The notes under the pieces are model-generated. The model saw only the letters and a program-made list of their open reading frames with translations, had not been told where the DNA came from and searched no databases. Both the position numbers and the translations under genes were made by a program. This document shows, one piece after another, positions 18,385-26,939 of a DNA stretch of 64,000 nucleotides. The stretch is from Chitinophagaceae bacterium UBA1930. GTDB lineage: Bacteria > Bacteroidota > Bacteroidia > Chitinophagales > Chitinophagaceae. Where the stretch lies: NCBI GenBank assembly GCA_002337145.1, contig DDFK01000001.1:1576733-1640732 (forward strand), written 5' to 3'. Each line of letters opens with the position of its first letter. Position 1 is the stretch's first letter.

Positions 18385-19113
18385 TTAAACATTCACACCA
18401 AACAGATGCCCCACCAATGCAGACAAGCCCATTGCGATTGTTCCCCAGATAGCAATTCTTACAATGGCTTTACCGATGCCCGCACCGCCTGTTTTTGCCG
18501 ATACTATTCCCAACAAAATGAGAAAGACAAGCGTAAAACAGTAGAGCCAGTATTCCATCCCCACAACGGGAGCCAGCAGCGTTACTGCTAAAGGCAATAT
18601 CCCGCCTGCCGTGAAAGATGCCCCTGAAGCCAGTGCCGCCTGCATGGGGTTTGCCTTGCTGATTTCGTTAATCCCCAACTCATCCCTAACATGGGCAGCC
18701 AAAGCATCTTTTTCCATCAGTTCCTTAGCTACCTGCATGGCGGTTTCTTTTTTCAGTCCACGCCTTTCATAGATTTCTGCCAATATGTTGCGTTCTGTTT
18801 CCGGCATATCACGGAGTTCTTTTGCTTCCCTTTCTATGTCGGCTTTTTCAATGTCAGTCTGTGAACTTACAGACACGTATTCGCCTGCCGCCATTGACAA
18901 GGCTCCGGCAACAAGCGAGGCAATAGTAGCCAGCAATACCGGTTCTCTTGTTGTGCTTGCTGCCGCTATTCCGATAGCCAGACTGGACACGGATATAATA
19001 CCGTCATTGGCTCCCAGCACTGCGGCTCTAAGCCAGTTGCTACGATTGATGTAATGGTTGTTCCAATAGTTGTCAATCGTAATTTCATTTACTTCTTCCT
19101 TTTTGTTTTTCAT
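18385..19113 (-). CDS. VIT1/CCC1 family Fe/Mn transporter
   Basis: 242-residue membrane protein. RSNWLRAAVLGANDGIISVS is the hallmark first helix, followed by AGALSMAAGEYVSVSSQTD and the cytosolic helical Glu-rich metal-binding segment (about 95-150), then three further helices. Characterised members move Fe2+ or Mn2+ out of the cytosol. Last gene of the minus-strand metal cluster, 23 bases after the P-type ATPase gene, so the two are probably co-transcribed and handle related divalent cations. Confidence 0.88.
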   Translation of the reverse strand: MKNKKEEVNEITIDNYWNNHYINRSNWLRAAVLGANDGIISVSSLAIGIAAASTTREPVLLATIASLVAGALSMAAGEYVSVSSQTDIEKADIEREAKELRDMPETERNILAEIYERRGLKKETAMQVAKELMEKDALAAHVRDELGINEISKANPMQAALASGASFTAGGILPLAVTLLAPVVGMEYWLYCFTLVFLILLGIVSAKTGGAGIGKAIVRIAIWGTIAMGLSALVGHLFGVNV

Positions 19114-19136
19114 CGCTTTTGAATTTTTGTCAATTA

Positions 19137-21632
19137 CTATTTTCGTTTAAACAATTTATAAACCTCAAACCACAGAACGGAAACCGATGCAATAAGAGCA
19201 GCTATGCTCAATTCTTTTAGCCCCAAACCTGTAACCTTGAAGAAGTCGGACAACGGCGGGTAATACAGTATCGTTAAAAGAAGTGCTAAGGTTGAGCCAT
19301 TGATGACCACAAACAGGGCATTACGATTTTTGAAACTCTCAAACAGGCTGTAATAGAATGAACGGTTGGTCAGGCTCAACAGAATGTTTGCGAAAATCAA
19401 CGTAGTAAAAACCATTGCCCTTGTCTGCTGCTCATCACCACCGTTCTGCACCGTATATCGGTACGTGAACAATATGCCTGCTGTTATTATCAACCCCTGA
19501 ACAATACTTATTCCGAGCTCTTTCCAGTTCAGGAATGTGTCAGTCATTTTTCTTGGTTTTTGCAACATTGCATTTCTTTCCATTGGCTCATTTTCATACA
19601 CAATGGAACAGGTTGGCCCCATGACCAACTCTAAAAAGATAACGTGTACCGGCGTGAATATCTGTGGAAATGCCCAGCCCAAAAACAAGGGTAAAGACAC
19701 TGTAAGGATAATGGGAATATGAATGGAAATGATGTACTGAACGGCTTTTTTGATATTAGTGTAAATTCTTCTTCCCGCCGCTATTCCCGTAATCAGCTTG
19801 TCTAAATCATCGTTGATGATAACTAAAGAAGCAGCGGCTTTCGCAATCTCCGTTCCTTTGCTACCCATTGCCACACCGATATTTGCGGCTTTCAATGCCG
19901 GTGCATCGTTCACACCATCACCCACCATAGCCACAACTTCACCGTTTTGTTTTAAGGCATTTACCACAGTCAGTTTCACATCGGGGTACATTCTTGCAAA
20001 CAGCACTTTTTCCTCTACTGCTTCCAATAGCCGCTCCCCGGAATATGCCATAATTTCGGTTCCGTCCACGGCATTGTCGGCATTGACAATACCTGCCTGT
20101 ACCGCAATACTTTTTGCAGTGTCGGCATTGTCGCCCGTAATTATCTTTACTTTAATCCCGGCATCGTATATATGCTGAAATACACAGCGAATGCCTTCTT
20201 TAGGTGGGTCATAAAATACTACCAAGCCCAAAAACTCAAACTGAAAATCCTGTTGTCTTTCAGGAAAGGTATTACCTTCAAAATGTGATTTTGCTACACC
20301 CAAAACACGAAATCCTTGTTCCCCAAACCCTGTTATCAACCCGCGAATTTTACTTTTTTCGTTTTCAGGAAGTGTGGACACCTGAAGAATGGCTTCCGGC
20401 GCACCTTTTGCCGCAACAATCCGGTGTTGCTTCGTATCTTGGAAAATATGCGTCATCATAGGCGGTTTGCCGTCCAAAGGATATTCGTGGAACAAGGTAA
20501 AGTAGCCTCTATGGTCGTCCTTTTGTGTCTGTCCATATATTTGGTGCAGGGTCTTCTCCATCGGGTCAAAGGGTACTGGCTCGCTGCTCCACATGGCATA
20601 GTTTATCAACTCCGAAAGTGAGGTATCGTTAAAGTCCTGCTCATCAAAAATTTTGTCCGAACGGTAATCATACAGATGTTTCAGGTGCATCGTGTTTTCT
20701 GTAATCGTCCCGGTTTTGTCGGTACAAATAACAGTCGTGCTACCGAGTGTTTCAACCACGCTGCTCCGTTTAACGATGATGCCCTCACGCATCAGCTTCC
20801 ATGCGCCCAATGCCATAAATGTGGTAAACGCTACCGGGATTTCTTCAGGCAAGACAGACATTGCCAGAGTAAGCCCGTTAAGCAGGCTTTCGAGCAGGTT
20901 TCGGGTATGGTAATAATTGACAACACAAACCAACAGGAAAATGACAATACCAATCACCGCCATTGTTTTGACAAACTTCCTGATTTGAAGCTGCAAAGGC
21001 GATGCAGCCTCTTTTATATCAGATAAAGACGTGCCTATTTTACCAAGACGGGTTTCCCTGCCGATTTTTTCCACTTCAAAAACAGCCAGTCCCGACACTG
21101 CAACCGTTCCGCTGTACACTCTGTTATCATCGCTTTCGCTGCTTTTGAAAACCGACAGGCTTTCACCTGTCAGAGATGCCTCGTTCACCGAAAAATCATT
21201 GCTGTGAACTATCTTTCCGTCTGCATTAATCATTTTTCCCTCTTCCGTAATACACAGGTCGCCAACCGTAATTTCTTGGGTAGGGATTTGTACTACTTTG
21301 CCATTTCGGACAACAGTACTTAAAGGTTCGTTGAGCTTTTCCAACGCTTCCAATGCTTTTTTGCTCCGGTTGTCCTGATAGAATGAAACAGCCGAAACCG
21401 CAACGATGGCAACAAACATGAACAATGCCTCTCCATAATTGCCAATAATTAAGTAAATAACAGAAATGGCAAACAGCAGGATAAGCATTGGTTCTTTCAG
21501 TATGTTCAAAAGCAGTTCCAGCCAACCGCTTTTGTGAGTGGCATCAATACGGTTGTAACCGTGCTTCTTTCTTGAAGCGGTAACTTCACTGTCGCTAAGA
21601 CCTTTGAAATGGTAGGGAATATTATAGGACAT
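19137..21632 (-). CDS. Cation-translocating P-type ATPase
   Basis: 831 residues. Features in order: actuator loop LTGESLSVF (near 154), fourth-helix motif PEEIPVAF (near 263), phosphorylation site DKTGTITEN (near 305), KGAPEA, and the hinge MVGDGVNDAPALKAANIGVAMG (near 570). There is no N-terminal heavy-metal-associated CXXC domain and no CPx motif in helix four, so it belongs to the P2/P3-like group that moves Ca2+, Mn2+ or H+, rather than the Cu/Zn/Cd group. Proximity to a VIT1/CCC1 carrier favours Mn or Fe, by inference. Confidence 0.88.
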   Translation of the reverse strand: MSYNIPYHFKGLSDSEVTASRKKHGYNRIDATHKSGWLELLLNILKEPMLILLFAISVIYLIIGNYGEALFMFVAIVAVSAVSFYQDNRSKKALEALEKLNEPLSTVVRNGKVVQIPTQEITVGDLCITEEGKMINADGKIVHSNDFSVNEASLTGESLSVFKSSESDDNRVYSGTVAVSGLAVFEVEKIGRETRLGKIGTSLSDIKEAASPLQLQIRKFVKTMAVIGIVIFLLVCVVNYYHTRNLLESLLNGLTLAMSVLPEEIPVAFTTFMALGAWKLMREGIIVKRSSVVETLGSTTVICTDKTGTITENTMHLKHLYDYRSDKIFDEQDFNDTSLSELINYAMWSSEPVPFDPMEKTLHQIYGQTQKDDHRGYFTLFHEYPLDGKPPMMTHIFQDTKQHRIVAAKGAPEAILQVSTLPENEKSKIRGLITGFGEQGFRVLGVAKSHFEGNTFPERQQDFQFEFLGLVVFYDPPKEGIRCVFQHIYDAGIKVKIITGDNADTAKSIAVQAGIVNADNAVDGTEIMAYSGERLLEAVEEKVLFARMYPDVKLTVVNALKQNGEVVAMVGDGVNDAPALKAANIGVAMGSKGTEIAKAAASLVIINDDLDKLITGIAAGRRIYTNIKKAVQYIISIHIPIILTVSLPLFLGWAFPQIFTPVHVIFLELVMGPTCSIVYENEPMERNAMLQKPRKMTDTFLNWKELGISIVQGLIITAGILFTYRYTVQNGGDEQQTRAMVFTTLIFANILLSLTNRSFYYSLFESFKNRNALFVVINGSTLALLLTILYYPPLSDFFKVTGLGLKELSIAALIASVSVLWFEVYKLFKRK

Positions 21633-21724
21633 AGTTAATTAAATATGGATTATAAATTATGCTGATTATCTTCATTGCTATTGACGTAATCTTATCATTG
21701 AGCCGTTTGTCACATTCATCAATG

Positions 21725-22915
21725 TTATTTGAATTTTAAATTCAGTGAAATAATATTAGCGTTCATTTTTGTTGACCTGTAATAATGCCCGTAGCGCAGT
21801 TCAAGCGTGTTCAGTTGCTTGATGCCAAATACGCCGCCCGGCGGTGTGAAATGAATACCTGCACCAATGAATTGGCTGGTAAACTTTGACAGGTCATAAT
21901 TGCTGGTATAATAGTCTTCGCCTGCCTGATGGGTTTGGTAGCCTGCAAAATATTTGGCGGCACTTTGTTGGTAATACCTGTAAAAAGGGCTTACGGAGAA
22001 GAAAGGCGATATTTTTACGGGGACTTCCAGTTCGGCGGTATGGGCATGGACACCCCAATTGTCCGTATAATAACGATAATAGCCACGCAGGATAAAACGG
22101 TCGCCTATAAAATAGCTTCCCCTAAAACCGATTGGCAGCTTAAACCTGTTACTCGGCAGTTGTTCCTGATGCACGCTGCCGTCCGTAAAATAAACCCTGT
22201 GGAAAGGCAGGCTCAAATAGCCGTGCTGCTGTACCACATCGGCAAGAAACATCACCTGCAACCGCTCATTGATAATCTGTGAATAGGAGAATGAACCAGC
22301 GAACGTGTTTCGTGATGCTGTTGGGTAATGCTCGTGTTCACGGGTCTGCGATGCCCGCAGCTCTATGGGAGTTACCAAACTTACCTGGTCGAGATATACC
22401 TGCAGCTTGGCGGTAAACTCGCCCATACGGTTTTTGGTTTTCTGTGCAAACATAACATTGCCACCAAGGGAAAGGTAGTCAAACTCTTTGGAGGCTGATA
22501 CACCTGCTCCGATAGTTGAACCTTTGGCTTCATTTTCCATTGTCCAGCCAAGCGATGGGTAAATCCTTGTGTCGGCATGTGATGCGGAACTGTTGGCTTT
22601 CAGGTCAATCATATCCGATGATGCCGAGGTATAGTGGTCAATACCTACGTCCAGCAGGTAGCTGTGCTTGCGGTTTTTCCTGTCATGCCGGATGAGCTTC
22701 ACGTCAATCGAGTTGGAAATGTCCGTCAGTTTCTCGGAGCCGATGCCCCCGGTTACGGCGGCGTTGTTCCCGTCCTGATGGTAGTAGCTGGATACGAGGT
22801 TTACCTCCTCCACTTTTAGTTTACGGGCAGTGTAGCCAGTGTCGGGAAGACTGCTCTGTGCGTAGGAATGCAGCATTGCCATAAGTGCGGCTGCGGTGAG
22901 ATATATTCTTTTCAT
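21725..22915 (-). CDS. DUF3570 outer-membrane-like protein
   Basis: 396 residues with a signal peptide ending near LHSYAQS. The mature part alternates short amphipathic strands (for example FAGSFSYSQIINERLQVMFL and LTSRYGHYYRST-like repeats near the end) and finishes with the aromatic ending LNLKFK, consistent with an outer-membrane beta barrel. DUF3570 genes commonly follow DUF4266 and ApbE genes, as here, suggesting an envelope redox or export role. No experimental function is known to me. Confidence 0.8.
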   Translation of the reverse strand: MKRIYLTAAALMAMLHSYAQSSLPDTGYTARKLKVEEVNLVSSYYHQDGNNAAVTGGIGSEKLTDISNSIDVKLIRHDRKNRKHSYLLDVGIDHYTSASSDMIDLKANSSASHADTRIYPSLGWTMENEAKGSTIGAGVSASKEFDYLSLGGNVMFAQKTKNRMGEFTAKLQVYLDQVSLVTPIELRASQTREHEHYPTASRNTFAGSFSYSQIINERLQVMFLADVVQQHGYLSLPFHRVYFTDGSVHQEQLPSNRFKLPIGFRGSYFIGDRFILRGYYRYYTDNWGVHAHTAELEVPVKISPFFSVSPFYRYYQQSAAKYFAGYQTHQAGEDYYTSNYDLSKFTSQFIGAGIHFTPPGGVFGIKQLNTLELRYGHYYRSTKMNANIISLNLKFK

Positions 22916-22936
22916 TTTATTTCTTGTTTTGAATAA

Positions 22937-23170
22937 TTAGTTACAGCCGCAGCCACCGCCGCTTTTTCCTGCATTTGCACCGGAAGCTCCTTCCCGGTAG
23001 GACTGGAAATTGAGTTCTGTTTTTTCGATTTTGCGGTTGCCCAACACCATTTCGGCATCGTTGAGCCTGTTTTTCTGGTATTCCTTTACCGTAGTGCAGG
23101 AAGAACACAGCGCAAGTGCCGACAGGCTTATGCCGCACAGGGACAGTTTGAGATTATGGAACTTTTTCAT
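22937..23170 (-). CDS. DUF4266 small lipoprotein
   Basis: 77 residues. The signal peptide has a lipobox-like LALCSSC, so the mature protein is probably a lipoprotein starting at Cys. The body has VKEYQKNRLNDAEMVLGNRK and a Gly/Cys-rich tail EGASGANAGKSGGGCGCN. The tail resembles an ApbE flavinylation motif (DxxSGAT) but has Asn where the acceptor Thr would be. The start ATG overlaps the apbE stop by four bases, so it is coupled to apbE. The conserved CGCN ending suggests metal or disulfide chemistry; function unknown. Confidence 0.85.
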   Translation of the reverse strand: MKKFHNLKLSLCGISLSALALCSSCTTVKEYQKNRLNDAEMVLGNRKIEKTELNFQSYREGASGANAGKSGGGCGCN

Positions 23171-24099
23171 TTTAAATGTATGTTTTGGGATGAGTAAACT
23201 TTGTTGTTGTCGTCTATGATAATGCAGGCTAAGTTGTCTATCTGGTTGACCATATCCAGCCCAGCCCTGACACCCATAATCGTAACGGGAGTTGCCATTG
23301 CATCGGCTATTTCCGCATTGGGGCATATTATCGTTACGCTTTTGATACCTGTCACCGGAAGCCCGGTCTTGGGGTTGATGGTATGCGAATATTTTTTGTC
23401 CCCGATAATGACATATTTCTCGTAATTGCCTGATGTGGCAATTGCCATGTTACTGATGTTAAGGTAGGAAAATGGTCGCCCTGCGTGGTCGGGGTCGGCA
23501 ATTCCAATCGTCCACGGTTTCCCGTCTGCCTGATTTCCCCAAGTGCTGATGTCACCGGAAGCGTTCACTACACCGTTTGCTACCCCTTGTTGCAGCAACA
23601 ATCGTTTAGCCATTTCAGCGGCGTAGCCTTTGCCGATACCACCAAAGCCGATACGCATACCAACTTCCTTTAAAAACACGGTACATTCGTTGCCGTCCAG
23701 CAGCACGTTGCGGTAATTGATAAGCCTAACCATTGCCCTTGCTGTTTCCGCATCCGGCAGGCTGGTCATGTTCCGGTCAAAGTTCCAGAGGCGTTTGTCC
23801 ACCGAGCCATAGGTAATGTCAAAAGCCCCGTCCGTAACGGCACTGATGCGCAGGCTACGCTCAATCAATCCGAAGGTTTCCCGGCTTACCTGTACGGGTT
23901 GTACACCCGCATTGGCATTGACACGGCTGGTTTCGCTGTCTTCGCTGAAAGTCGTGAGCAGTTGTTCTATCCGCCTGATTTCGCTGATGGCGGCATCCAT
24001 CCTTTCTTCAGCCCACGATTTGTCTTCACCTACAATGGTAATTTCAAAAGCATTGCCCATCAGCTTTTCGCCTCTGCGAAATTCCTGTAACCTATTCAT
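23167..24099 (-). CDS. apbE: FAD:protein FMN transferase (ApbE)
   Basis: 310 residues. ApbE cleaves FAD and attaches FMN to Thr/Ser of target proteins outside the cytoplasm. Visible motifs: LMGNAFEITIVG, the flavin/Mg region GMRIGFGGIGKGYAAEMAKRL, NASGDISTWG, and the C-terminal SHTINPKTGLPVTG followed by SVTIICPNAEIADAMATPV. There is no clear N-terminal signal peptide from the chosen start, which is unusual for an envelope enzyme. It overlaps the thioredoxin gene upstream and the DUF4266 gene downstream. No canonical DxxSGAT target protein is visible in the cluster. Confidence 0.9.
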   Translation of the reverse strand: MNRLQEFRRGEKLMGNAFEITIVGEDKSWAEERMDAAISEIRRIEQLLTTFSEDSETSRVNANAGVQPVQVSRETFGLIERSLRISAVTDGAFDITYGSVDKRLWNFDRNMTSLPDAETARAMVRLINYRNVLLDGNECTVFLKEVGMRIGFGGIGKGYAAEMAKRLLLQQGVANGVVNASGDISTWGNQADGKPWTIGIADPDHAGRPFSYLNISNMAIATSGNYEKYVIIGDKKYSHTINPKTGLPVTGIKSVTIICPNAEIADAMATPVTIMGVRAGLDMVNQIDNLACIIIDDNNKVYSSQNIHLK

Positions 24100-24541
24100 T
24101 CCGGTATTTTTTGTCGTAAACGGTAACGATTTCCCTTATCCAGTCCTCAACGGGTTCATCAGGCATACCGCTCCACGTTTTAAGCGGCGTTCCATTTTCG
24201 TCCAGCAGCAGGGTGTAAGGGAATGCCCCCTGCGGATTGTATTTGTCTGCCAGTGCCTCGTTTTGCTTTTTGATTTTGCCATCTAACTGGTTTTTCCTGT
24301 TCCGGGGAAAATCGGCATTTACCAATACCAATAGCTTATCGGCTACATTTTTAAAATCGGCATTTTCAAAAAATGATTGGTGCATTTTAATACAGGGAAC
24401 ACACCAATCGGAACCCGAAAAATTTAACAAAACCAGCTTATGCGTTTGTTTTGCTTCTTGTTTTGCTTTTTCAAAAACGGTTTGCCCGTGTGCCACTGCC
24501 AGCGAAAAAAGCAGGACAATGGAGAAAATTATCTTTTTCAT
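24092..24541 (-). CDS. Periplasmic thioredoxin family protein
   Basis: 149 residues with a signal peptide (MKKIIFSIVLLFSLAVAHGQ). The thioredoxin active site is SDWCVPC near 45, followed by VNADFPRNRKN and GAFPYTLLLDENG. It overlaps apbE by eight bases. In this setting it probably keeps Cys residues of the DUF4266 lipoprotein or the haem-binding protein reduced, an inference from the operon only. Confidence 0.85.
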   Translation of the reverse strand: MKKIIFSIVLLFSLAVAHGQTVFEKAKQEAKQTHKLVLLNFSGSDWCVPCIKMHQSFFENADFKNVADKLLVLVNADFPRNRKNQLDGKIKKQNEALADKYNPQGAFPYTLLLDENGTPLKTWSGMPDEPVEDWIREIVTVYDKKYRNE

Positions 24542-24567
24542 TTTTTCTTATTTAGTTAATTAATTTG

Positions 24568-25035
24568 TTACTGTGCTTTGGACAAGGCGGTAGCCCAGTC
24601 TATCAGTACCTTTTTGTTTTCTGTACTAAGCCGGGCATCGCCGTGGATTAAGGTATAGGAAGACAAAGGCATCTCGTCTTTTTCAACGGTCTTTGCTATC
24701 TCCTGTAATTTTTTGATTTTCTTTTCCGCAGGATAAGTGTAGAACTCATCAAAATTCAAATGCCTTTTTCCATCATTGATGTGGCTGTTAAGCCAAAGAG
24801 CTACCGGCTGAATGTTATTGTACCACGGATATTTGGTATTATTGGAATGGCAGTCGTAGCAATTGGTTCTTAACAACGTACCAACATTCTGCGGTACGTT
24901 GTAATGGCGTTCAATCGCATTGGCTGACACTCCACCGGAAATGTTCTTTGCCGGGTGGTACAGTTGCATAAGCGCAAAAATGGCGACAAGCACAAACAGG
25001 ACTTTCTTCATTGTTATTTTTTTTTGTTGTTTCAT
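24568..25035 (-). CDS. Haem-binding domain protein (single CXXCH)
   Basis: 155 residues, or 147 if translation starts at the internal ATG at 25011 just before the hydrophobic signal MKKVLFVLVAIFALM. The mature part has NCYDCHSN, a single c-type haem site, plus YPWYNNIQPVALWLNSHI and EKDEMPLSSYTLIHGDARLS, the usual haem-binding-domain family pattern. It is an envelope electron carrier or sensor candidate, between a PAP2 phosphatase and the thioredoxin in one operon. Confidence 0.85.
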   Translation of the reverse strand: MKQQKKITMKKVLFVLVAIFALMQLYHPAKNISGGVSANAIERHYNVPQNVGTLLRTNCYDCHSNNTKYPWYNNIQPVALWLNSHINDGKRHLNFDEFYTYPAEKKIKKLQEIAKTVEKDEMPLSSYTLIHGDARLSTENKKVLIDWATALSKAQ

Positions 25036-25038
25036 TGT

Positions 25039-25797
25039 TTAAAATGTTTTAATAATTGTTAGACCTATATTTTTCGACTGGTAAAAAGGAACTAAGGAAA
25101 ATGCTCCTTTGTCTTTTTTTGAAGCAAACCATTTTGAGGTAACGGGAAACAGCCAGTAGGCAATTTCAGTGGAGAGGATGCCTATCCCAGCTCCGGCAAC
25201 GACGTCGCCAACCCAATGCTTGTCGTTGAAAACCCTGTAAATGCCAGTCATTGCGGCAATGGGATACCCCGAAATACTTAACCAGAAATTACTATCCTTG
25301 TACTCCCGGAACATAAACTGTGCAGATGAAAATGCCGTAGCCGTATGGCCTGACGGGAAAGACAAGTTATTGGAACCGTCAGGGCGTTCTTCGTGTACCA
25401 AATGTTTTGTTGGTAGTACGAGGGCTGCTGAAACCAGTTGGGAAGTGGCATAAATAATAGTTCTGTCCTTAAAATTGTGCTTTCCTTTTACGCCTGCGAG
25501 GTTAAGACCATAGACAGCTACGGCTGGTGCATACTGCATATAATTGTCAATTTTGGCTCCGGGCGTAATGTGTTCGCTGCTTTCGTGACGGGTGGACTTG
25601 TTTAGAGTTTTCAGACCGTCCACCGTCAGGCTCAACACGCCATAAGAAACCAGCGCAGAAGGAACTATCAGCTTCCTTACCGAAAATTTATAGGCGTTGT
25701 CATTAAGGCTCAACGTATCCATACTTCCTGTTTGGGCTTTTAAGCCCAACGAAAGCGTTAAGATTATAAATAGCAATACAGGTTTCATACTAATCAT
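25039..25797 (-). CDS. PAP2 family phosphatase
   Basis: 252 residues with a signal peptide or first helix. The three-part PAP2 motif is present: KHLVHEERPDG (KX6RP), LSFPSGHTATAF (PSGH), and YRVFNDKHWVGDVVAG (the third motif with catalytic His and Asp). Such enzymes dephosphorylate undecaprenyl- or lipid-A-linked phosphates at the membrane. The start overlaps the end of the CusB-like gene by eight bases. Its presence in a metal-efflux cluster is not obvious; envelope remodelling is possible. Confidence 0.88.
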   Translation of the reverse strand: MISMKPVLLFIILTLSLGLKAQTGSMDTLSLNDNAYKFSVRKLIVPSALVSYGVLSLTVDGLKTLNKSTRHESSEHITPGAKIDNYMQYAPAVAVYGLNLAGVKGKHNFKDRTIIYATSQLVSAALVLPTKHLVHEERPDGSNNLSFPSGHTATAFSSAQFMFREYKDSNFWLSISGYPIAAMTGIYRVFNDKHWVGDVVAGAGIGILSTEIAYWLFPVTSKWFASKKDKGAFSLVPFYQSKNIGLTIIKTF

Positions 25798-26926
25798 CTG
25801 CTGTATTTTTCAAAACCATTAAAAGATTATAAGCTCCTTTGGTAGCAAACATCTGTCCGGCGTGTTTTGCCCCGTCAATGATTTCCGTAAAACCGTTTTC
25901 GGAATTTCCAATTTGCACTTCGGTCATTTCAAACTGCCTGTTCCCTTTCTGCACGAAAGCATAGTTCTTGTTCTCAAAACGAACAATGGCATCATCGGGC
26001 AGTACAGCGGTATTAGCTCCCGAAATTTCCACGTCTGCGTTCATAAACATTCCGGGCAGCAGACTTTTGTCGTACTGCTCAAAATGGCAATGGACTTGGG
26101 CAGCATTGTCGCCGGAAAGATTCTTACTGATTAAAATAACTTCGCAGGGGTATTTCTTTTCGGGATGCGTATTGGTATAAGCCAATAAATGCTGTCCTAC
26201 TGCCAGCTTGTTCAGGTCTTTGTCAAAAACCGTTAATGCCAGATGAATGTCGTTCGGATTGACCAACTCAAACAGCACATCGCTCGGATTGACATATTTG
26301 CCGATGTTGACGTTTACCGACGATACAAAACCGGAGATGGGCGAATAGATGTTGATGCTTTTTGAAATATTGCCTGCGGTTATATTGGCAGGGTTCAAGC
26401 CTATCAGCCTTAACTTCTGTTCCAGCGATTTTATCAGTACATATTGTGTTTGATAAGTCGTCTTTGCCTGTTCATATACTTTGTCGCTGGCAGCTTTGCT
26501 TTGGTTCAAGTCTTTTTGCCTTTTGTATTCACTTTCGTTAAACGAAAGCTGCGCCTTGGCGGTAAGGTAGTCCTGCTGCAACTGTATATACTGTGGGTCT
26601 TCCATTACAGCCAACACTTCACCCTTGCTTACGTGTAAGCCGGGCAACAGTCTGGTGGACTTTAAATAGCCACCCAAAGGAACGCTGATAGACACCATGT
26701 TTTGTGGTGGCACATCTATCTTTCCGTTTAGTTTCAGTACCGATGAAATAGTTTTGTTTTCGATGTTGCCTGTTTCTACACCTGCGTTTTTATATTGGGC
26801 ATCGGTAAGGGCAACCACATTTTCCACTTTGTTGACAGGCTGCTGCTCCTGCTGTTCATTGTTTTTCTTGTTGCCGCAAGAGGCAAGCAGCACCAACGCA
26901 TTTATAAGGACAATTAATTTTTTCAT
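25790..26926 (-). CDS. RND efflux periplasmic adaptor (CusB/CzcB-like)
   Basis: About 378 residues from ATG 26926, chosen because it is followed by a lipoprotein signal (LLASCGNKK); an upstream in-frame start at 26977 would overlap the pump gene. The membrane-fusion layout is visible: lipoyl half LPGLHVSKGEVLAVMEDPQY, coiled-coil hairpin with QDYLTAKAQLSFNESEYKRQ, then the second lipoyl half INIYSPISGFVSSVNVNIGK. It links the inner-membrane pump to the outer-membrane channel, which here is fused to the pump itself. Confidence 0.9.
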   Translation of the reverse strand: MKKLIVLINALVLLASCGNKKNNEQQEQQPVNKVENVVALTDAQYKNAGVETGNIENKTISSVLKLNGKIDVPPQNMVSISVPLGGYLKSTRLLPGLHVSKGEVLAVMEDPQYIQLQQDYLTAKAQLSFNESEYKRQKDLNQSKAASDKVYEQAKTTYQTQYVLIKSLEQKLRLIGLNPANITAGNISKSINIYSPISGFVSSVNVNIGKYVNPSDVLFELVNPNDIHLALTVFDKDLNKLAVGQHLLAYTNTHPEKKYPCEVILISKNLSGDNAAQVHCHFEQYDKSLLPGMFMNADVEISGANTAVLPDDAIVRFENKNYAFVQKGNRQFEMTEVQIGNSENGFTEIIDGAKHAGQMFATKGAYNLLMVLKNTADD

Positions 26927-26939
26927 TGATTTACTGTTA

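Noticed and set aside
22937..23170. The DUF4266 tail as a true ApbE flavinylation site
   Set aside because: The sequence EGASGAN has Asn where the accepted motif requires Thr or Ser, so it was not called a modification site.
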